Shown: positions 48,101-61,709 of the stretch, one piece after another
Numbering within the stretch: the stretch's first letter is position 1
How the letters are laid out: each line of letters starts with the position of its first letter
NCBI RefSeq assembly: GCF_033568475.1
Contig: NC_133123.1
Coordinates: forward strand, 137,104,242-137,168,241
Reading direction: 5' to 3'
Origin: Henckelia pumila
Lineage: Eukaryota; Streptophyta; Magnoliopsida; Lamiales; Gesneriaceae
DNA length: 64,000 bases
Made by a program: the position numbers and the translations under genes
Notes under the pieces: generated by a model
Databases searched by the model: none
What the model was told of the DNA's origin: nothing
Seen by the model: the letters and a program-made list of their open reading frames with translations, nothing else

Positions 48101-51100
48101 GACGGTACGTTGACCAGAAAAAAGGGGATTGATCTGCTTCACATTGGATTCTTGGAATTCAGCTACTCCAATACCCAGGGAGAGAGGAGATTAATTGAAC
48201 AAGACCATGAAGATGAGTAGATATACCAAGGTGCAAGCTCTTAATACAGAGGTGAGTCCATCTTTCTAAAAAAAATATTTCCTGTTGGTGGACGAGAAAA
48301 TGGGTGTGTTGCAAAGGAAAAGTCATAAGTTCACTCCTAATGTTAAAATGAATAAAACTATTACCAAATCATATAGTAGGAAGGAGGAAAGAAAAAGAAC
48401 AGCTGAACTTCACAGCAAACGATTCAAACAAACAAATCATTTGCATTTGCATGCACAAAAGACCTGATACAACTGGGATGTTGTGATGTGATTTTTCAAA
48501 ATACATACACATTGCATTCAGAGAATATGGAGGATGAACTCTCGCATATCTCAGCAAGAGACATGGAGGATGTTCCAAACAGCAATACAGGCAAGTCTGA
48601 TGGTAATTCTTCCATCAGCGATCGAAGCACAGCCCTAAGCAGATCGTGAGCCTAAACAAAATACAACATTTTACCCATAAGACGCTGAAGAAAAAAGAAT
48701 TGAAGAGTTACCAAAAACAGAAACATAATCAACATCCACTCACACTCTCCCACCACAAGTGAAATTGAGGCAGATAAAGTATCGAGGGCGTAGTTCTTCT
48801 GGCTTCACCAAATACGTGCACCAGTGCTTCCTCGGGAGTTTTGGCCCCAGGATCAGAAAGTAAAGAAGGCAATGCAAGGGAATGAACAGGAAATTTCTCT
48901 AGTTCATGTAAAACTGCAGGCCCTATATGATCCTGTAAAACTAGTGCAGTAAGTACGCTTAGTTAAGACTTAAGAGCAAGATACATTAATGATATAAGAA
49001 GGAATCAAAACATTTACCAGTCCAACACCATCATCGCCACAAAGTAAAAGCTTAGGTCGATAGACAAGGGAAATTGCAGAGCCATAGGAAAGCATAGAAA
49101 GCTTGGTGATTTCTGATGAAACTGTTACAGCAGGGAAAATGTCAGAAATAGTACTCATGACTCTCTGAAGTTGTCTTTGTAAACAGGAAGCCACAACAGG
49201 AGATAGGGGCCTAGAGTTCACAATGGAGCCTCTATGAGCAGCAGGAGTGATTGTAGACATCGCTTCAACAAAGTGATACTTATCAACCTTTACGGAATCA
49301 ATGTCAATCAAAAACTTGTCATCACTTGTGTAAACCTGTGGATATCTTTCACGAAAAGCACGAATGGCAGCTTCAGTACATAAAGCCTTTAAATCAGCTC
49401 CACAGTATCCCACACAACTGGCGGCCAACTCCAACTTTAGCTCCATTGAAGGAGGTTGCTTCCACTTACGAGTATGTATGCCCAATATTTCAGCTCGCGC
49501 ATCACAGCCAGGTAAGGGGAAATTGAACTCACGATCAAACCTCCCAGGGCGCCTCAAGGCTCCATCAATGGCATCAACCCTATTGGTCGCTCCAATCAAG
49601 ACAACTTGCCCACGAGAATCTAGGCCATCCATCAAAGCGAGTAAAGTTGACACAATAGAATTATGAATTTGCTCTTGTTTACTGGACCGAACAGGTGCAA
49701 GCCCATCGATCTCATCAAAGAAAATTATTGAAGGCTGATTTTTTTGAGCTTCTTCAAATAACAGCTTCAATTGTCTTTCAGCTTCGCCAACCCATTTGCT
49801 CAGCACGTCAGCACCCTTTCTCATATAAAAACTTACTTTCTGCCCTGCTTTTGAAGCAGCACAAGCCAATGCTCTTGCAATCAATGTTTTCCCCGTGCCA
49901 GGAGGACCACATAGCAAGACTCCCCTTGGTGGGGTAATGTTGTAGCTTGCAAAAAAGTCTGGATATAAAAGAGGGAAGAACACCATTTCCTTCAGAGCAT
50001 CAATATATTCAGAGAGACCACCTATATCATTAAAACTCACAGGTTCATCAATTTGTACAGGCTGAATATCAGCCCCTCCTTTGGAACTAGGACCAGCGGT
50101 TTGAACACCGGAAGTCAAATTAGAAAGGCTATCATTTTGATGAACCCAACCGGATGCTGCATTATTCAATCCCCAGGCTGTCATTCCATGCAAGTCTGGT
50201 CCCCCGAGTAACCAAGGCGCTCCAGATCTCCCACCACCTCTCCCCCAAGGTATTGGAGGCCCTTGATCAAGCTCATCCACTAGAAGGGAATCATCAGAAT
50301 CATCAGCTCGTGTCATGCGATGACGTTTGTGAACTCGTGACCCACCTCTTCTCCCATCTCTGCCCACTTTGCTTCCCATTCCTTGATGCAGTATTCTTCG
50401 TGGAGAGCTTGGCCTACGTTTACTCTCCTCAATAGAAAGCCTGCGAACATCTGCACGATTTCGGAGATCATAACGTCGTCTACCTTCTTGCTCTTCACCT
50501 TCTTCATCATCACCATCTTCTTCCCCATCCTCGCCATCATTCTCACCCGCTCCTTCATCTTCAGCCTCTGCATCATCAGCATCCTCCATGTCATTTGCAT
50601 TTTCTGGAACATCGTCTCCCCTTTTCTCCTCGGATGAACTCTGTTCCTCATCAGATTCCATACTTAATGCTTCCCTAGAATCCACTTCTCGTCGACTTCG
50701 AAGTCCACCCCGACGAGGTCGAAGTCCTTCACGACGAGGGGCCAATTCATCTTGCCTGGCACTATTATTGTTTATTCGTTTAGTAGCTCTGTGAAATGTA
50801 GGAATCTGAAACACAGTTGCTTGTATTTTAGCACAAGGAAAAAAATATCACCGCAGTACAGAGATTGAAGCTATAAAAGCAGATAAAATCAGCTAAATGT
50901 TATGGATTGCATAAATAATTCGTCAATGAAAAAAATACAAGCCTTACCATTAGATCATTGTCCTCTGTTCCAGAACTATCTGTGTATTCTACATGACTCA
51001 ATGGAACTCTCCTTGTCCTAGTAGAGCGCCGAAGATTGGTTGCCGATGACTACAACACGAAAATGTAGCACATCAGTTTTTCAGAATTTATCTTTGCAAT

Positions 51101-51468
51101 TAGTGAAACACTAGTTTATAAAAAGAGTCTAGGAACAATGCATTATCAAGAATAGCAACTGATAATTTGAGCTTAATTCTAATCAACTAAAACACATAAT
51201 CCACTAATTGTTAAATGAAAAGCTAATAGCTAAAGTTACATACATTGGCATTTGACGATCGCAATGGGCGATTTCCAGGACGCAACATCTTTGCTATCTG
51301 TGCAGCTGCTGTCCTTGTTTTACTCTTTTTCCTCTTAGTTCGCAAGATAGAGGAGGGAGAATAGTACAAGTATTGGCGGCAAAACTTTGGCCTACTTTTA
51401 AGCCTATCACTTGTACGAACTGGCCTTGAATCAGGCCCATCCCCTTGTACCGATCTTTTGGAATACAT
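45171..51468 (-). CDS. BRAT1: BRAT1/ATAD2-like bromodomain AAA+ ATPase, 1198 aa, 10 coding exons
   Basis: Coding exons on the minus strand: 51468-51244, 51049-50948, 50805-49018, 48932-48744, 48651-48509, 47678-47433, 46798-46612, 46320-46255, 46170-45921 and 45571-45171. All have GT-AG borders, total 3597 nt with phases consistent throughout. The N-terminus is basic with an acidic Glu/Asp tract (about residues 160-220). The first AAA module has Walker A GPPGTGKT (about 409), Walker B IIFFDEIDG (about 468), GATNR and the Arg-finger region RRPGRFDREF (about 530). A second AAA module (about 690-810) is degenerate, with CGDDGVGL in place of Walker A. The bromodomain (about 860-985) has NPMDMATL and NAKKYNGDD, keeping the acetyl-lysine-binding Asn. 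This matches the Yta7/ATAD2 family and Arabidopsis At1g05910 (BRAT1), a nuclear acetyl-histone-binding factor reported to prevent transcriptional silencing. The start follows the family N-terminus MYSKRSVQGDG. Confidence 0.92.
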
Positions 51469-53439
51469 CAGAAGCAACTAGCGCCTTTACATGAACTTCA
51501 AAGAAAGACAAAAACATGACATATGTTAAATGTTGAATATTGAATAAACTGAAACACAGAAGGCGACATCTTTTATCAAATTCGAAGATTAAAGATGACA
51601 AATATATACAATATTGCTGCAAGAAAAAAAAAGCTACGCCATGTAGTGTCTTAAGTAATAGTCAAGGTTCCCACACAATCAAAATTACCGCACATGTAAA
51701 GCAAAAGAATTTTAAGAATTACCAGTGGAAAATTAACAACTATACATAAAAAATAGTCTCGAATCAAATAAAAAGAAAATAAACTAAACTTGTGCACGTA
51801 TAATGGAAAAAAAGAGCCGCTTTCCAAGTCACCCAGAGTTAGAAAATAAGCTCTCCATCCGGTTCCCCTTCCTTAACCCTGGCACCACTAAACTCCTAGG
51901 CTTAGTTCGGGAGTAGGGATTTGGAAAGAAAGGAATGAAAATTTAAAAACTTTGATTGTTTGGGAGATTTTAATGGAAGGAAAAAAAGACAGATTTGTTA
52001 CGGATTGAGAGTAAAATTTTCCATCCAAATACGGGTGAAAACGTAAGGAAAAGTAAATTTCTCTCCTCTTCTCACTTTTCTTCTCTTCCAACTTACAAAT
52101 TAAGCCAAATGATACGGATAACTAATGGTGATGAAAACTGGGAACTTAAATCCATCGGATCAGAAAGCAAGAAAAAAGTTAACAAAATCTTAAATATCTT
52201 GTCCAGATGGCCTAAGTCAAGATCCATTACAAAATGCCTTTACACGCAATTTCTCTCTAGAAAGGCAATACCCTATTATAAAGCACTTCTTCTCCCGATC
52301 ACAGAATGATTCAAATCCACAGCCTTGTGAGGAACACAATCTCGGGATGTGGTTAAAGTTATTTTCCGTACAAACTTAGGTAATCAACTACTCAATCAAT
52401 AAACTGAAAAATTAACCACTTCTGAATATCTATCCTGAATGAATAACATAAAAATACAGAAAAACTCAATTCCCTTTAAAATTTTAAAAAATAACAGCAG
52501 TTTACCTAACATCAACTTGAAATCTATTTCTCAAATTCAAGTTTCTTCTCCAATTATTGTTCTATCACATGCAATAAGCTTTTTAACAGAAGATTCAGTT
52601 AAAATAGGTGATGAAATGTCGAATATAAACCAAAATGAACAAAATAAGAAAAGGAAAAATTGAAAATACATAAATGGCTAAATTTCTGCCATGAATTCAT
52701 TCCCGATGAGAATGTAATCTGTAAATTTTCGTGCATGCGACGCACAATGAATTAAAAAATAAATAACAAACAGATATTTCAGAAAAAACTAGAGCTCGAA
52801 AACTAAATTATAACAAAAAAGTACGTACGATGATTCAAAATCAAACAAGAAATTGCCTCTTTTCAAAAAAACTATAGATACGATCTTTTATCATATAAAT
52901 TTTTTAACTGTGATTTCTAGCGATGCTGTGAAGACAGGTCGAGTGAGAAACTGAAGAGGGCAGGCAAACTGAAGAGGGCAGGCGATACAAAGGAAGAGGT
53001 TTTGAGCTTGGTTTCATTCTATTGTTTTTTTAATTGTAATATTAATATATATAATATGTTTATATATTATTTTGGGCTGCTCCGAAATTGCATCATGCTG
53101 GACCAAATGTCCATAGGCCCAGTTACGTCTATAATAAGCCCGATTCAAATTCTCATATACAATGTTATTTAATAAAAGAAGAGGGCATTAAAAAATTAGT
53201 AAATTGTTTATTTAGAATTTTTATTTATTATAATATGGTTTCTCTTAATTCCACCTTTACGTTGATAAATTTAAAAATTTATGAAATTACCTCTCAACGT
53301 GTTTAACTTGGTAGTTGATTTTTTTAAAAATAATAATAATAATAATTACCCTCTCTTATTCATAACTAACGTCTTGTTGCATGCATGCTAAACAATCCGT
53401 TTTTAATAATAAAATTATATTTTAATTAAATTGTCAAAT
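51469..53439. other. Upstream region of the BRAT1-like gene
   Basis: Probable 5' leader and promoter. On the minus strand a pyrimidine-rich stretch with an 18 bp direct repeat (52948-52965 and 52966-52983) looks like an untranslated first exon, so a 5' UTR intron of about 1.4 kb is possible but not proven. ORFs here (51995-52309, 53088-53306) lack domain features. An AT-rich stretch at about 51900-52090 resembles MITE sequence, but I could not define ends. Confidence 0.4.
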
Positions 53440-53815
53440 AAAATGAAAAAAATAGTTAATAAATGAAAAAAATAAAAGAAATTGAGATAGTGGAGGGAAG
53501 CGGTTTATAATGCGTGTTTTTCTTCTTCTTTTTTTTAGTTTATATTATATTTTTGTGGGCATACCAAGAGACAAGATACCAACTAAAGATTTCTTACCTA
53601 ATAGTGGTAATATATTGTCAAATAAAATGATTGTACTATATATTATATTAAAAAATGAGATAAAAAAATGGGAGAAAGAGTTATTAAATGAAAAAAAAAT
53701 TGTGATAGAGGAGGGAAGCGATTTATGATTTTTTTTAAAGTTTATATTATATTTTTGTGAGCATACCAAGAGACCAACTAATAATCACTTGCATGATAGT
53801 AGTAATATCACTACA
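53440..53815. repeat. Degenerate ~218 bp tandem duplication beside the AAT microsatellite
   Basis: GAGGGAAGCG...TTTATATTATATTTTTGTG.GCATACCAAGAG occurs at about 53492-53572 and again at about 53710-53773, with A-rich sequence before each. Divergence and indels suggest an old duplication. Confidence 0.65.
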
Positions 53816-53932
<117 letters not shown>

Positions 53933-55263
53933 TGTAGTGACCCTTACCCGGATCACCTACTAAACAGAACTTAGGCATGCAATTAACTTAATTAAATAGA
54001 TATCAGAATAAAACTGCGGAATCCATAAACAATATACAATCCCAAGTAAAGAAATCTGTAATTTATCCAATAATATACAACCAAATCGAATAGCTGTATA
54101 AACCCAAACAACAGTAATAAAACCTAAGCGAAGCTCCAGCCGGCCAACCGCTGACTAGCCCCTCCTGGATCCACCCTCCTCGTCCAATCGCAAACCTGCC
54201 CCATGGAATAGGGTGTCCAGAAAATACAGAGTACGAGACGTGAGCATAAAACGCTCAGTGCGAGAGTATGAGTATACATGCATGCAAAGTGAACTCCCTA
54301 TAGACACGAGGTCAAGGATCAGATAACAGAGACAGACCGGGCCCTGGTATGTAGCACGCTGTGCCGTCGCTTCAGGAGGTGGCTCCCATACCGAGATAAC
54401 CGTGGATACGCCGGACCCAAATCGATGGAAGTCCATCCACTAACAGGATAGGGTACAACCCTACTAACAGACATCTCGAAAGAGATACAGCAAGATGCAA
54501 ATGAATGCAGCATAATATCATGGCATATAAATCATGCAGTCACATAATACATGCATACTCAGTCAGGATATCTCGAACAGTACTTTCGTACCTCAAAACA
54601 GTGCAAGCTCTACCAACTCTAGGTCCACGCCTATAGTCTGCTCTACACTGCCAAACGATACTACTATCATTAAAGTGCTCTAAAAACCTTAACTAAGCTA
54701 TTGCATACTCCTAAATATTTATAGGAAGCAAAAGCTATACATTCGTCCGTCGTTAGCCCTTTGATGTCGATGCCTCCAGAACTTGGGCACAACTCCGCTA
54801 CGACTACCGAATGCCTCGCCGACCTCCGGACCAAGCCTAAGAAGACTAGAACAGCTCCAAAAGGACTAGAAAGGAAAGGAGAACTCGGAATTGGCAAATG
54901 AAAGTGAAGCCTCGGCCTTCTATTTATAGACAACGATCGGAGCTTCCGATCCTTGATCGGAACGTCCGAACCCCGATCGGAACGTCCGATCCTGCCATCG
55001 GAGCTTCCGAAGATCCTGATCTGCCACGTGTCAAAATATCACTTGTTGACTCCGGATAGGGGTGATCGGAGCTTTCGGTCCTGATCGGAGCTTCCGGTCT
55101 TGCCACACGTCATGCCTGACGTAATACCGATCGGAGCTTCCGATCCTGTTCGGAGCTTCCGATCCTGATCGGAGCTTCCGATCTCACCTTCGGAGCTTCC
55201 GAACTCTACCCAAGTAATTATGATTAATTCCTTTAATTACTCAATTAGGGTACGGGCTACTAC

Positions 55264-55264
<1 letters not shown>
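53933..55264 (-). mobile_element. Solo LTR of family A (LTR A2), 1332 bp
   Basis: It is near-identical to 196-1537. It runs from TGTAGTGACCC at 53933 to GGGCTACTACA at 55264 and has the same minus orientation. No internal region or primer site follows: both sides return to AAT repeats, with ATAAT on each flank (53928-53932 and 55265-55269). Solo LTRs form by recombination between the two LTRs of one insertion. Confidence 0.92.
54921..55204 (-). promoter_or_regulatory. LTR A2 promoter: TATA box with palindrome array upstream
   Basis: TATAAATA on the minus strand at 54928-54921. Ten copies of a GATCGGAGCTTCCGATC-like inverted repeat lie at 54935-55204, as in LTR A1. If active, it would drive transcription leftwards, towards and in the same direction as the BRAT1-like gene. 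Confidence 0.55.
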
Positions 55265-55361
<97 letters not shown>

Positions 55362-55371
55362 CAACAATAAT
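55265..55371. repeat. AAT microsatellite, middle block
   Basis: AAT repeats with an AAC-type tail (ACAACAACAATAAT) between solo LTR A2 and element D. Confidence 0.95.
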
Positions 55372-55676
55372 TGTAAGGCCCCGAAATTAATTATTTTGAG
55401 ATTAACAGAGTTGAATTATTATCTATTTTGGAATTAGTGGAAATTAATTGAGCCGGGATTGAATTGATTTATTTGGAGTTTCAGGGGCCAAATTGCAATA
55501 TTGTAGGGTTGGACTTAGTCAAAGAATGGGATTATTATTATTGTTGTTGTCACCTCTCTCTCCCCTCATTCCTCATCCCCTCCAGCTTTTCTTCCGTCCG
55601 ATTCGCTCGATCCGACCGTTAGATTTCAGATTCGAGTTGAGGTTCACGATCACCGCAACGAGGGCGTCGATTTGAC

Positions 55677-56693
55677 GTAAGTTTTGCTACGATCCACGAA
55701 CTTTGAATTTTGTTGGGTTGTCAGAATTTGATAATTTTCGGGTATGTTGTGCTTGAGCTAGCATAGATCGTGTATTCGAAGTCGGTTTGGAAAAAGAACG
55801 AAGTTTGGATTTTATATGAATTTTTAGGCTTAAATTCAAAAATGGGTCTTTGGATTTTGTTAGATTTTGTTGTGTTTTGATGGATTGGAAGATGATATGA
55901 GTTGTTTTGAATGGTCGATGATGTTGTTGATTTTTGGTTTGACCGTTATAGCCGTTATGTCGTCGAAATCGAGTTTTGGGTTATCGGTTGTTTGTTTGGT
56001 TCAATTCCGGGTTTGTTTGAGTAGTTGGATTGACACCGAATCCGTATATTCTTCATTTTCAGATTTGGATTGAAGTTTCGGGTTTGGATCGAACTTGGAA
56101 GTTGAATCGAATCGAGAGTTGGAGACGATTTGAATCCTCGACGGACTTGAAAGGTAAAAGATGACATTGATTCGAATGGGGTTGAATACTCGAGTTCGAT
56201 TGACTCTCGAGCCCCGAAAATCACATACTTCATGTTAATTGTTTGTGTGAACTTGATTGTTAATTGTTTACACTTGCATTCATATTGAGCCGATTATTTG
56301 ATTCGTTTTGAAGATAGACGTTTTAGGGAGATATATTGAAGTGGTTTTGGATTTCGAGTTTTTTCAAGTGCCAGAATACTTCTTATAGTTGCTCTGAAGT
56401 CTAGGGGTTGAGTTGAACGACATCCACCCCGAATGGGTATGTCGGTGAGTTGTTGTGAAGACTTGGCCCCGGGATCCCAACCGAGTACCGATTGATATTC
56501 GATTATCCGATTAGATAATCCCGAGTTTTGAAGTCATGCATTCATTCATTCTCATTTTGATTTGTTATTGATTATTACAATTCAATCTGAGGTATTTATC
56601 TGATATTGCATGTCTGTCCTTTTTACTTAGAAATTATATTTCTAACCGGTTTATTCGGCTGTTGTCTTTGTTTGTATGTGTAATTGGCAACAG
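55677..56693 (+). other. Candidate LTR-borne leader intron, LTR D1
   Basis: GTAAGTTT at the left and TTTGTTTGTATG...GGCAACAG at the right, 1017 bp apart. LTR D2 has the same pair at 62062-63078, also 1017 bp, despite indels elsewhere in the LTR. Inference only. Confidence 0.35.
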
Positions 56694-56974
56694 GAGGATC
56701 AGGAGCTGGACCGAGTCGTCTTGGTTAGCTTGGGGTGAGATTGATAGAAGTGAGACTCCACGTCGTAGGGTCGAGTTTGTTGAACTTGTATTAGTTTTGC
56801 TGAGTCTTTTGAACTCTATTTTAGAACTCGACTTTTGGTTGTAATTGTTGGGCAGAGCTTAGAACCCGTTGTATGTTCTAAATATGGATTTGTATTGTAT
56901 TTGAGTCTTGGAATATCTAGAATTTCCTTTGTTGATTTTTTCCCAGGCTCTCCCTCCCTTTCTGTCCATTTTGC

Positions 56975-57140
56975 CTGCGCGCGGGCGAGGCATCACCTCG
57001 CGCGCGCGCGAGGAGCCTGGAGAGGTCGGGAGTTTTTGCCCGCGCGCGCATTTTCGCGAGCCTCTGCTCGCGTAGCCTACGCACGCGCGAGGTGATGACC
57101 TCGCGCGGGTGCGAGGCTCTCTTTAAAAAATAATAATAAT
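56975..57140 (+). repeat. GC-rich inverted-repeat region of LTR D1
   Basis: Alternating GCGCGCGGGCGAGG / CCTCGCGCGCGCGCGAGG-type arms, rich in CG, then CTCTCTTTAAAAAATAATAAT. The arms can pair into long hairpins. Confidence 0.8.
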
Positions 57141-57222
57141 AATTTGATTCGATTTTACGCGGCTCTTCGTGTTCGATTTTGTGTGATTATTCGAGAATAG
57201 AAGATTAGAAACGGGGTCTCAC

Positions 57223-60200
57223 ATTAAGTGGTATCAGAGCGATAAGATTCTTGGAATTGAACTAGAGTGAGCGGGGTAGATCGAGTCCGCATGAATTGAA
57301 TTCTCGCATGTGATTGATTTATTTAAATGATTATTTAAATACTTGCAAGAATGATTTATTGATTCTTGAATTAATTGAATTACATGAGTTGTGATTTAAT
57401 TTTCGAATCACGATTACTTGATTTGATCGAAAGCATGCTTTATTATTTGTAAATTACTTGAAATTGCATGATTATGTGATTTAAAATTTAAAGCATGAAT
57501 TACTTGAAATATGAACTGTATTTTAATTTCGGATCCGAGTTCCACCATCTGCTTGAGCTAGCAGATCAGAGATTTTTTGCGATGAGAATTAGAATTTGAT
57601 TGAGAACCGAAATTCAGTGATTTGTAGTTGAACGAACTTATCGAAAAGAGATGTGGAACACCGAATTTTGAGATGGAGATTTTGTGTCCATTTCTTACTG
57701 ATTATCAGAATTTTCTCCTGAAGAACTTTAGCAGACGACAACCAACAATAACTCCTTCGACTGATCTAGATCGTACCACTATTGCACCGATAGATGTCAC
57801 ACTTACACCGATGGGAGTACTACCGAGGAGGTTTTAGTCGTTTATATTACCAATTTTGAAGAGTACCGAGAATGTTATCTGATGTAGAAGTTGAATAGAA
57901 GAGATCGATAAGTTGGGTGATTCTCTGAACTACACAGATGACCGGAGAATTCGGTTAGTGTGGTACCAACTTAGAGAATTGATAAAAGTTGGTAGAATTG
58001 GAGAAGAGAGCTTTAGGAAATCAAGGTTCGATCACTTTTTGGAATCCACCTCCATCCGAATCTCTTCGACAGATTCCTTTTCACCGTTTGATCAGAATTA
58101 GAGGGACTTAGAAATCATCTTTAATCGAAGCGGAAGCAGTTTGGGAAATCATTGAGCAGTGCCTTGTCATGGGAAGACGCTGTTAGTTCTGTCATCAGCC
58201 TGGACACTATGCCAGAGTTCGTCATCATAATATTATCGAGAGATCTTCGAAGAGGAATTCCTTTTGTAGTCAGCTCTGACAGAGATGCAAGCCGTTTCAG
58301 TTGCTCCTTTCGGCCACAATAACAGAATCTTGGAGAACTCAACCTTATGACGAATCAATCTTTGAGGCAACAGATTCTAGTTGCACTCTTATCGAGGATC
58401 AGACTTAGTTTTCACCGATGACGACTGCAGGAATCAGTAGAGTATGGTTTCTCTTCTTATTCTGATATGATCGGTTACACACCTTATCTTTCTTCTTATT
58501 GATATTTATTAATGCATCTCGGTTTGTTGAATTTTGATTATCCGTAGTCGCAATTCTTTGAATTGATGGGATAAGTTGGAACCGAACAGTATTGTACTTC
58601 AGATTCTGATTTGATTGAGATTTTGATTTGATTATAACTGAGCAGTACCGTACTTCAGTTATCAGATTTTGATTTGATTGGTTGTTAGTTGCTTTATCCA
58701 GTACAAGACTACGGTGGATTTGTTTCAGGAAGTCGACAGATTCCGATCCGAGTCAATAGACGAACGGAAATCCTCCGGTAAGGATTCTCGATTCCAGGAT
58801 TCCTTGTTAGTTAATCTGCCGAATGACCTTCTGATTTCAGAATTTTGCGGAGGAATTCTCTTGTTCAACTGATGTCATAGAAACTAGCCTGATTTGGTTG
58901 ATAAACCAGTGGTTAGAGAGTTGTTGTTATCATCCAGATGAGATTTCTGGATTACCTCTGAGTCATGAGGTTAGATTCAGCAATGACTTGAGATCAGACA
59001 TCATCAGCTGAGAGTTTGATGGAAAGTAATATTGAAGACTGGACTTGGATTGAGGTATGACTTCTTTGGAGTATAGTCGTACCGTTTGAAGAGAAACTCG
59101 TCTACAGTATTGTAGATCTTTTGAACTGAATATATCAGAGATATTTAGATGGAATTAGAAATTCTTATCAATCTTTTCGGTTCTGTTCGAAGAATAGTGA
59201 TGATCATACAGAGTATTGGAGAATGGTCTTACAGAATTTTGTGTCGAGACGAGGCATGCTTTACTATTGAAGTCTGAATTTTGATTGTATCGAGATGTCC
59301 TTTCCTCGATCATTTAATTTTAGAGCTGGAATTTCTGTGATCATTGCAAGACCGAAGCTGTTTTGATTGAAGCCAAACCGACATATGTACCTGAGAGTTG
59401 AAGATTTTGAGTTCTATAGCAGATTTTCGAGAGATTCTTATCGTCGTGGAGCCGATTTCTCATCTAACTCTAGAGAATGCACTTGTATCTGAACCAAATC
59501 TTATGAGATCAGTTTGTTTGGCATGAATAAGAGATCGACCCGAGCTCCAGTAATTCTTATTTCCTCTGTACTGATGATCTTCAGTGCATTGAATTTTCTT
59601 ATCTAGATTCTGGAGGTATTCTTATTCAGAAAAAATCTGTGATTGCTCAGTCATGGTAGCAGATGGAGCAGTTCGAGGATCAACATCCTTTTCGTGATAT
59701 TGAATTGACAGTGATCTTATTGCTGTTAGATCGGGCATCTTTATCTCCAGTGAAATTTTCGAAGTCTTTTTGTTGAACTGAGAAGTCGGAGTATGAGTTT
59801 CGCAACCGAACTGATTTTGAGATTGAGGTACAGATTGGATATGATGAAGAATCTGATGGTGAATTACAGTATGATCTGAAGTAGAACAGTGCAGCGACTG
59901 AAGTTTGAACAGAATGATCTATTATTATTTTATCTACTACCGTTATTCTCTTGAGCCGATGGATCTGTTCTTATTTTATCTACTATCCTTGACTTCACCG
60001 ACCGATGAATGTTGCACTCCTGATTTAGAGTCTGGAACAAATAGGAAGTCTATCAGAATTCTTTTATCCGAACTGAACCAAAATTGATTTAGAAGATGGA
60101 GATAGCGCAGAAAACAGATTTGAATTGAAGAATTTATTAAAGAAGAGTCAGTACTAGACAAAAGCTGAGTTTCAGGACAGTGACAATACCTCAGTTTTGA

Positions 60201-61709
60201 GTAATTGTTTTGTCGTGTCAGAGATTTTGATTGAGACAGAGTACCTTGATATTTGCACTGTGCACTTATGCATTATTCTCTCAGACGACCGAAAGATGTT
60301 CAGAGGATTAAAGAACCGACTGTCTGTGGTACAGCTATTGTCAGATTGTAAAGAAGATTATTTTTCGACGATTACCTTTCCGAAGCTATTGTTCAGTCGG
60401 GAAATTAGTAGTCAGCTGAACTATTAGACCCATTACAGAATCTGCTACTGTTTTCCGTATGGAATGAACTCCAGACTCGACCCAATGTTGACAAGTTGGT
60501 CAGAAAGAGTTTCAGATTGTTTTACTCTGTCGCCGTTTTATCCGTGCAGAATGGAATTGGGAGCGTTCGACATGTGGTCACGGAGGTATAGAGCTGTTTG
60601 ATTTGGAGATGTTATCTGACTATAATCGAGATATGACTGTATTCGGCTTCTGTTTCCGTACAGAATGGATTTCAGACACGATAATATGTTTGGAATTGTT
60701 GTCAGGAGGATTTTCAGATAGTTGACTTGTCAAGTTTGTCCTTTTGGAATGATATTTTGAGTTAACTCTCATCTTGAACTCAGTCTTTGAGAAACTTTTG
60801 TTTTTGGATTATAATTGAATTCAGTTTATTGTCCTCAAAACGACGGACAGCCAAGAAAAAACGATATAGACTTTAAGAGGATATGCTGAGCTGTAGTGCT
60901 TGATTTTGGCACTAGCTGGATGGATTTTCCATCTTTTGCGAAGTTTCTGTACAACCGCTATCAAACGAGTTTATCTGTATCAATTGTTGTAAATGAGTTG
61001 TACGAGAAGCAATGAGAATCTCAATCGAATTGGGATGATTTTCTGAGTTCCCTGACTTGGGATCAGATTTGATTTGAGTTTTGATAGACGAATATAGATT
61101 TCCTGTCTAAGATAAAGATGACTTGAGAAGAAGAATAAACGAATTACTCGGATTTCGACGCAGATCTCTGTACTTATGTTCAGGGAGGCCGAGTAATTAA
61201 GAAGATTCCTCCTTTTAGAGGTTGTGGCAGTAATAATAAGAGAGAGAACTGTCTCGATGAACTCTCGAGCTCCTTTGAGATTCTAAAGGATTTAGGCGAT
61301 CTCGCCTACTGACTTTTACTCCTTCAGTTCTCCTTGTTTTCCACTACTTTAATCTTCCGTATTCTTTGGGTATTCTTGACGGGCTTCACGTCTTTTGTTG
61401 CCGATTCACATATTTTTCTTGTTGTTGAGACAAAAATTGATGTGTCGCCAGTTTTGTTTGAGACAACCGATTCAGAGTTGACCGATTATAGTTGCAGCTT
61501 CTTAGCGGAACCGTTTCAGATGAGTTTGTGCAGTTAAGCCGATACAGATTTAAAGAAACAGTGCAGGAAGCGGAGTTTGATTAGAACCGCGATTTCAGAG
61601 TTGTTTTGGGAGAAGAGTTATTTTAGCAGTCTTCGAACTCTATCTTGTTTTCTATGAGATGGAACTGCTTTGATTTCGAGGACGAAATCGATTCTTAGAG
61701 GGGGAGAAT
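57223..61709 (+). pseudogene. Internal region of element D: decayed gag-pol
   Basis: Primer site TGGTATCAGAGC at 57228-57239; polypurine tract AGAGGGGGAGAAT at 61697-61709. Between them gag-pol survives only as fragments, in the order of element C. These are gag [15 protein letters not shown] (about 57930-57975), a protease-RT linker (about 58690-58800), an RT fragment around YLDE...R..DH (about 59130-59230), the integrase core around DGQ...ALDFGTSW (about 60840-60915), and the integrase tail GDLAY (about 61290). Stops and frameshifts fall throughout; no frame exceeds about 76 codons. The ends needed for replication in cis remain while coding is lost. Confidence 0.85.

Larger units (their letters stand above)
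55372..57222 (+). repeat. 5' LTR of element D (LTR D1), 1851 bp
   Basis: TGTAAGGCCCCG ... ACGGGGTCTCACA. Compared with LTR D2 it lacks about 42 bp near 55587 (D2 61927-61968). The lost piece is bounded by TCCA on both sides, as expected of a microhomology deletion. Modules: donor-like GACGTAAGTTTT (GT at 55677), CCCCGGGATCCCAA near 56470, acceptor-like TTGGCAACAG ending 56693, GC-rich array 56975-57122. Confidence 0.93.

Noticed and set aside
57001..57095. Cys/Ala/Arg-rich ORFs (for example within 56835-57095 and 63220-63597) as a novel peptide
   Set aside because: They arise from the CG-rich inverted repeats of LTR D, and the sequence differs between the two LTRs by rearrangement.
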